Shown: positions 29,853 to 30,986 of the stretch, one piece after another
Numbering within the stretch: the stretch's first letter is position 1
How the letters are laid out: each line of letters begins with the position of its first letter
Origin: a virus
Virus record (IMG/VR): IMGVR_UViG_3300021964_012072
Span: 1 to 30,986 of that record
Length of the DNA stretch: 30,986 nt
Strand: one strand, 5' to 3'
The notes under the pieces: generated by a model
Databases searched by the model: none
The model's input: the letters and a program-made list of their open reading frames with translations, nothing else
What the model was told of the DNA's origin: nothing
Translations under genes and position numbers: made by a program

Positions 29853-30986
29853 TTATTTATTTTCTAGCTCTTTTACTTTAGCAGAAAGCTCTTTAACTGC
29901 TTGTATTAATACTGCTGTTAATTTATCATATTTAACAGCTTTATATCCATTATCTCTATTTTCAACTAATTCAGGTATTACTTCTTCTACGTCCTGTGCT
30001 ATTACTCCTATGTCATGTCCTGAATATACACTTTGTTTATCGTTCCAGTCAAAAGATACTCCTCTTAGTTTTTCAACTTTATCTAAAGCATTGCTAATTT
30101 CAGCAACATTATCTTTTAATCTTTCATCTGAAGAAGCATAAGCTACAACATCTCCTCCTGCAAATACATCTCCTTGTATACCTACACCTCCAGTTACTTT
30201 AACAGCTCCTGTTGTTTTACTGGTTGATGCTGTATTATTAGATACTGTTACTGCTGCTGAGAATGTTTTAGCTCCACTAAATGTTTGAGCACCACTCAAG
30301 TGAGCTGTATTAGATGATAAGTATGCATCTGCTATTGCAGTACCGTTCCATGTACCAGTAGTAATAGTCCCTACATCGGTAATTAATAATCCATTAATAT
30401 CTGCTTGAGTCTGATCGGCAGTTGCTCCAGTTTCAATACCGTCTAGCTTTGTTTTATCTCCATTTGCAAAAGCACCTTCCGATGGTTTTACTTGTAATGT
30501 AGAAATTGTTACGCCTTTGATACCTACAAGGTCAGTTACTTCCGTATCCATTAAAGCTCCTGCTGCTGTTACATTAGTTGAATCAGTTACATCTGCATTA
30601 GCTTCTATTCCATTTAGTTTTGTATGATCTGCGTCTGTAAATACATTTGAATCAGTAGCCGCTTCTACGGCTGCTCTTATTTCAGCATCAGTTTGATCTG
30701 CTGTTGCAGAAGATTCGATACCATTTAATTTAGTATGATCTGCGTCTGTAAATACGTTTGAGTCTGTTGCTGCTTCAACTGCTGCTCTAATTTCTGCATT
30801 TGATTGATCTGCTGTTGCTCCTGATTCTATACCGTCTAATTTAGTTCCGTCTGATGCTACGTCTCTTCCATCTACTGTTCCTGTTAGGGTAATGTTACCT
30901 GCTGCATGAACATCGTCTGAGAAGTTAAATCTTGAGTTTCCGTTATCCCAAGTAATAGATTCGTTAGCACCACTAATAAATAATCC
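29853..30986 (-). CDS. Tail fibre/spike protein, 3' part, with Peptidase_S74 chaperone
   Basis: The frame stays open to the window edge, so this is the C-terminal 377 residues of a longer fibre; a Met codon at 30549-30551 is internal. It contains tandem 37-residue repeats of the ADHTKLNGIE...GATADQ type, then Thr/Ser/Ala-rich beta-strand repeats (SGAQTFSGAKTFSAAVT). The last 92 residues form a Peptidase_S74 intramolecular chaperone. The S74 site is SDERLK with the cleavage serine encoded at 30129-30131. GHDIGVIAQDVEEVIPELV follows, and the C-terminus is a short coiled coil. Such chaperones trimerise the fibre and then cut themselves off. This is the likely receptor-binding protein or its stalk. 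Confidence 0.92.
   Translation of the reverse strand, partial: GLFISGANESITWDNGNSRFNFSDDVHAAGNITLTGTVDGRDVASDGTKLDGIESGATADQSNAEIRAAVEAATDSNVFTDADHTKLNGIESSATADQTDAEIRAAVEAATDSNVFTDADHTKLNGIEANADVTDSTNVTAAGALMDTEVTDLVGIKGVTISTLQVKPSEGAFANGDKTKLDGIETGATADQTQADINGLLITDVGTITTGTWNGTAIADAYLSSNTAHLSGAQTFSGAKTFSAAVTVSNNTASTSKTTGAVKVTGGVGIQGDVFAGGDVVAYASSDERLKDNVAEISNALDKVEKLRGVSFDWNDKQSVYSGHDIGVIAQDVEEVIPELVENRDNGYKAVKYDKLTAVLIQAVKELSAKVKELENK
30606..30827 (-). repeat. Two 111-bp tandem units in the tail fibre gene
   Basis: Two full 111-bp copies (30606-30716 and 30717-30827), in frame, each encoding 37 residues around EIRAAVEAATDSNVFTDADH and a following KLNGIE. A partial third copy begins at 30828, and a further degenerate KLDGIETGATADQ occurs downstream near 30435. 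The DNA copies differ at many third positions while the protein stays alike, so the repeat is old and kept by selection. It would form the elongated shaft of the fibre. Confidence 0.85.

Noticed and set aside
30606-30827. 111-bp direct repeats as a CRISPR array or a non-coding repeat
   Set aside because: Copies are in frame, contiguous without spacers, and encode a known type of fibre repeat.
1-30986. tRNA genes, integrase, attachment sites or insertion sequences
   Set aside because: I looked for cloverleaf-like segments, transposase or recombinase motifs and terminal inverted repeats and found none that hold up by eye; a covariance-model search would be needed to exclude tRNAs fully.

Overview
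This window is a stretch of an AT-rich, tailed, contractile-tail bacteriophage (myovirus) genome. The evidence is a recognisable tail sheath gene, a T4 gp19-type tail tube gene and a tail fibre ending in a Peptidase_S74 chaperone. All supportable genes lie on the minus strand, so transcription runs from high to low coordinates. The fibre repeat (KLDGIE...GATADQ) is of a kind common in marine T4-like phages, which suggests but does not prove an aquatic origin. The host cannot be named. Most starts lack a clear Shine-Dalgarno sequence and are preceded by A/T-rich bases.

Layout in order of transcription: (1) 30986-28811, the 3' part of a tail fibre gene with 37-residue tandem repeats and an S74 chaperone, followed by two small virion-type proteins, one with an InlB B-repeat-like C-terminus. 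(2) 28793-3459, about 25 kb of tightly packed genes, mostly with 1-20 nt overlaps or gaps under 20 nt, nearly all of them glycan or small-molecule transfer enzymes. They comprise glycosyltransferases of at least six types (GT-A, GT7 with LamG, GT-B/MurG-like, exostosin-like, a DUF6734-like protein and three 'SGQxR...TWN' paralogues), five SGNH hydrolase domains, two radical SAM enzymes, a SAM methyltransferase, a sulfotransferase, a CMP-sugar synthetase/HAD fusion, a separate small HAD, a sugar-type nucleotidyltransferase, two clear and one possible ParB/Srx-like proteins, a HisC-like PLP enzyme and a GDPD-like protein. (3) 3471-98, a 99-aa protein, a 105-nt promoter-like gap, the tail sheath, the tail tube, a Rho-independent terminator, then an unrecognised 225-aa reading frame and the start of a further gene leaving the window.

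The most striking point is that a polysaccharide-style biosynthetic island is embedded in the late structural operon, between fibre and sheath. I see no membrane exporter, polymerase or lipid-carrier initiating transferase in it. My inference is that the island makes or attaches a glycan-like decoration in the cytoplasm during late infection, perhaps on tail fibre or other virion proteins. Modification of the host envelope glycan is the main alternative.

Within the island, two adjacent proteins carry a LamG/ConA-like lectin domain inserted inside a beta-1,4-galactosyltransferase (GT7) fold, followed closely by a stand-alone ConA-like protein. A second sub-cluster (12.8-4.1 kb) combines ParB/Srx-like proteins, a HisC-like enzyme, a nucleotidyltransferase, HAD phosphatases and a GDPD-like protein. 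That set could build an activated phospho-amino-alcohol or similar unusual substituent. There is no gene-free stretch over 300 bases; the longest is 105 nt (3067-3171).
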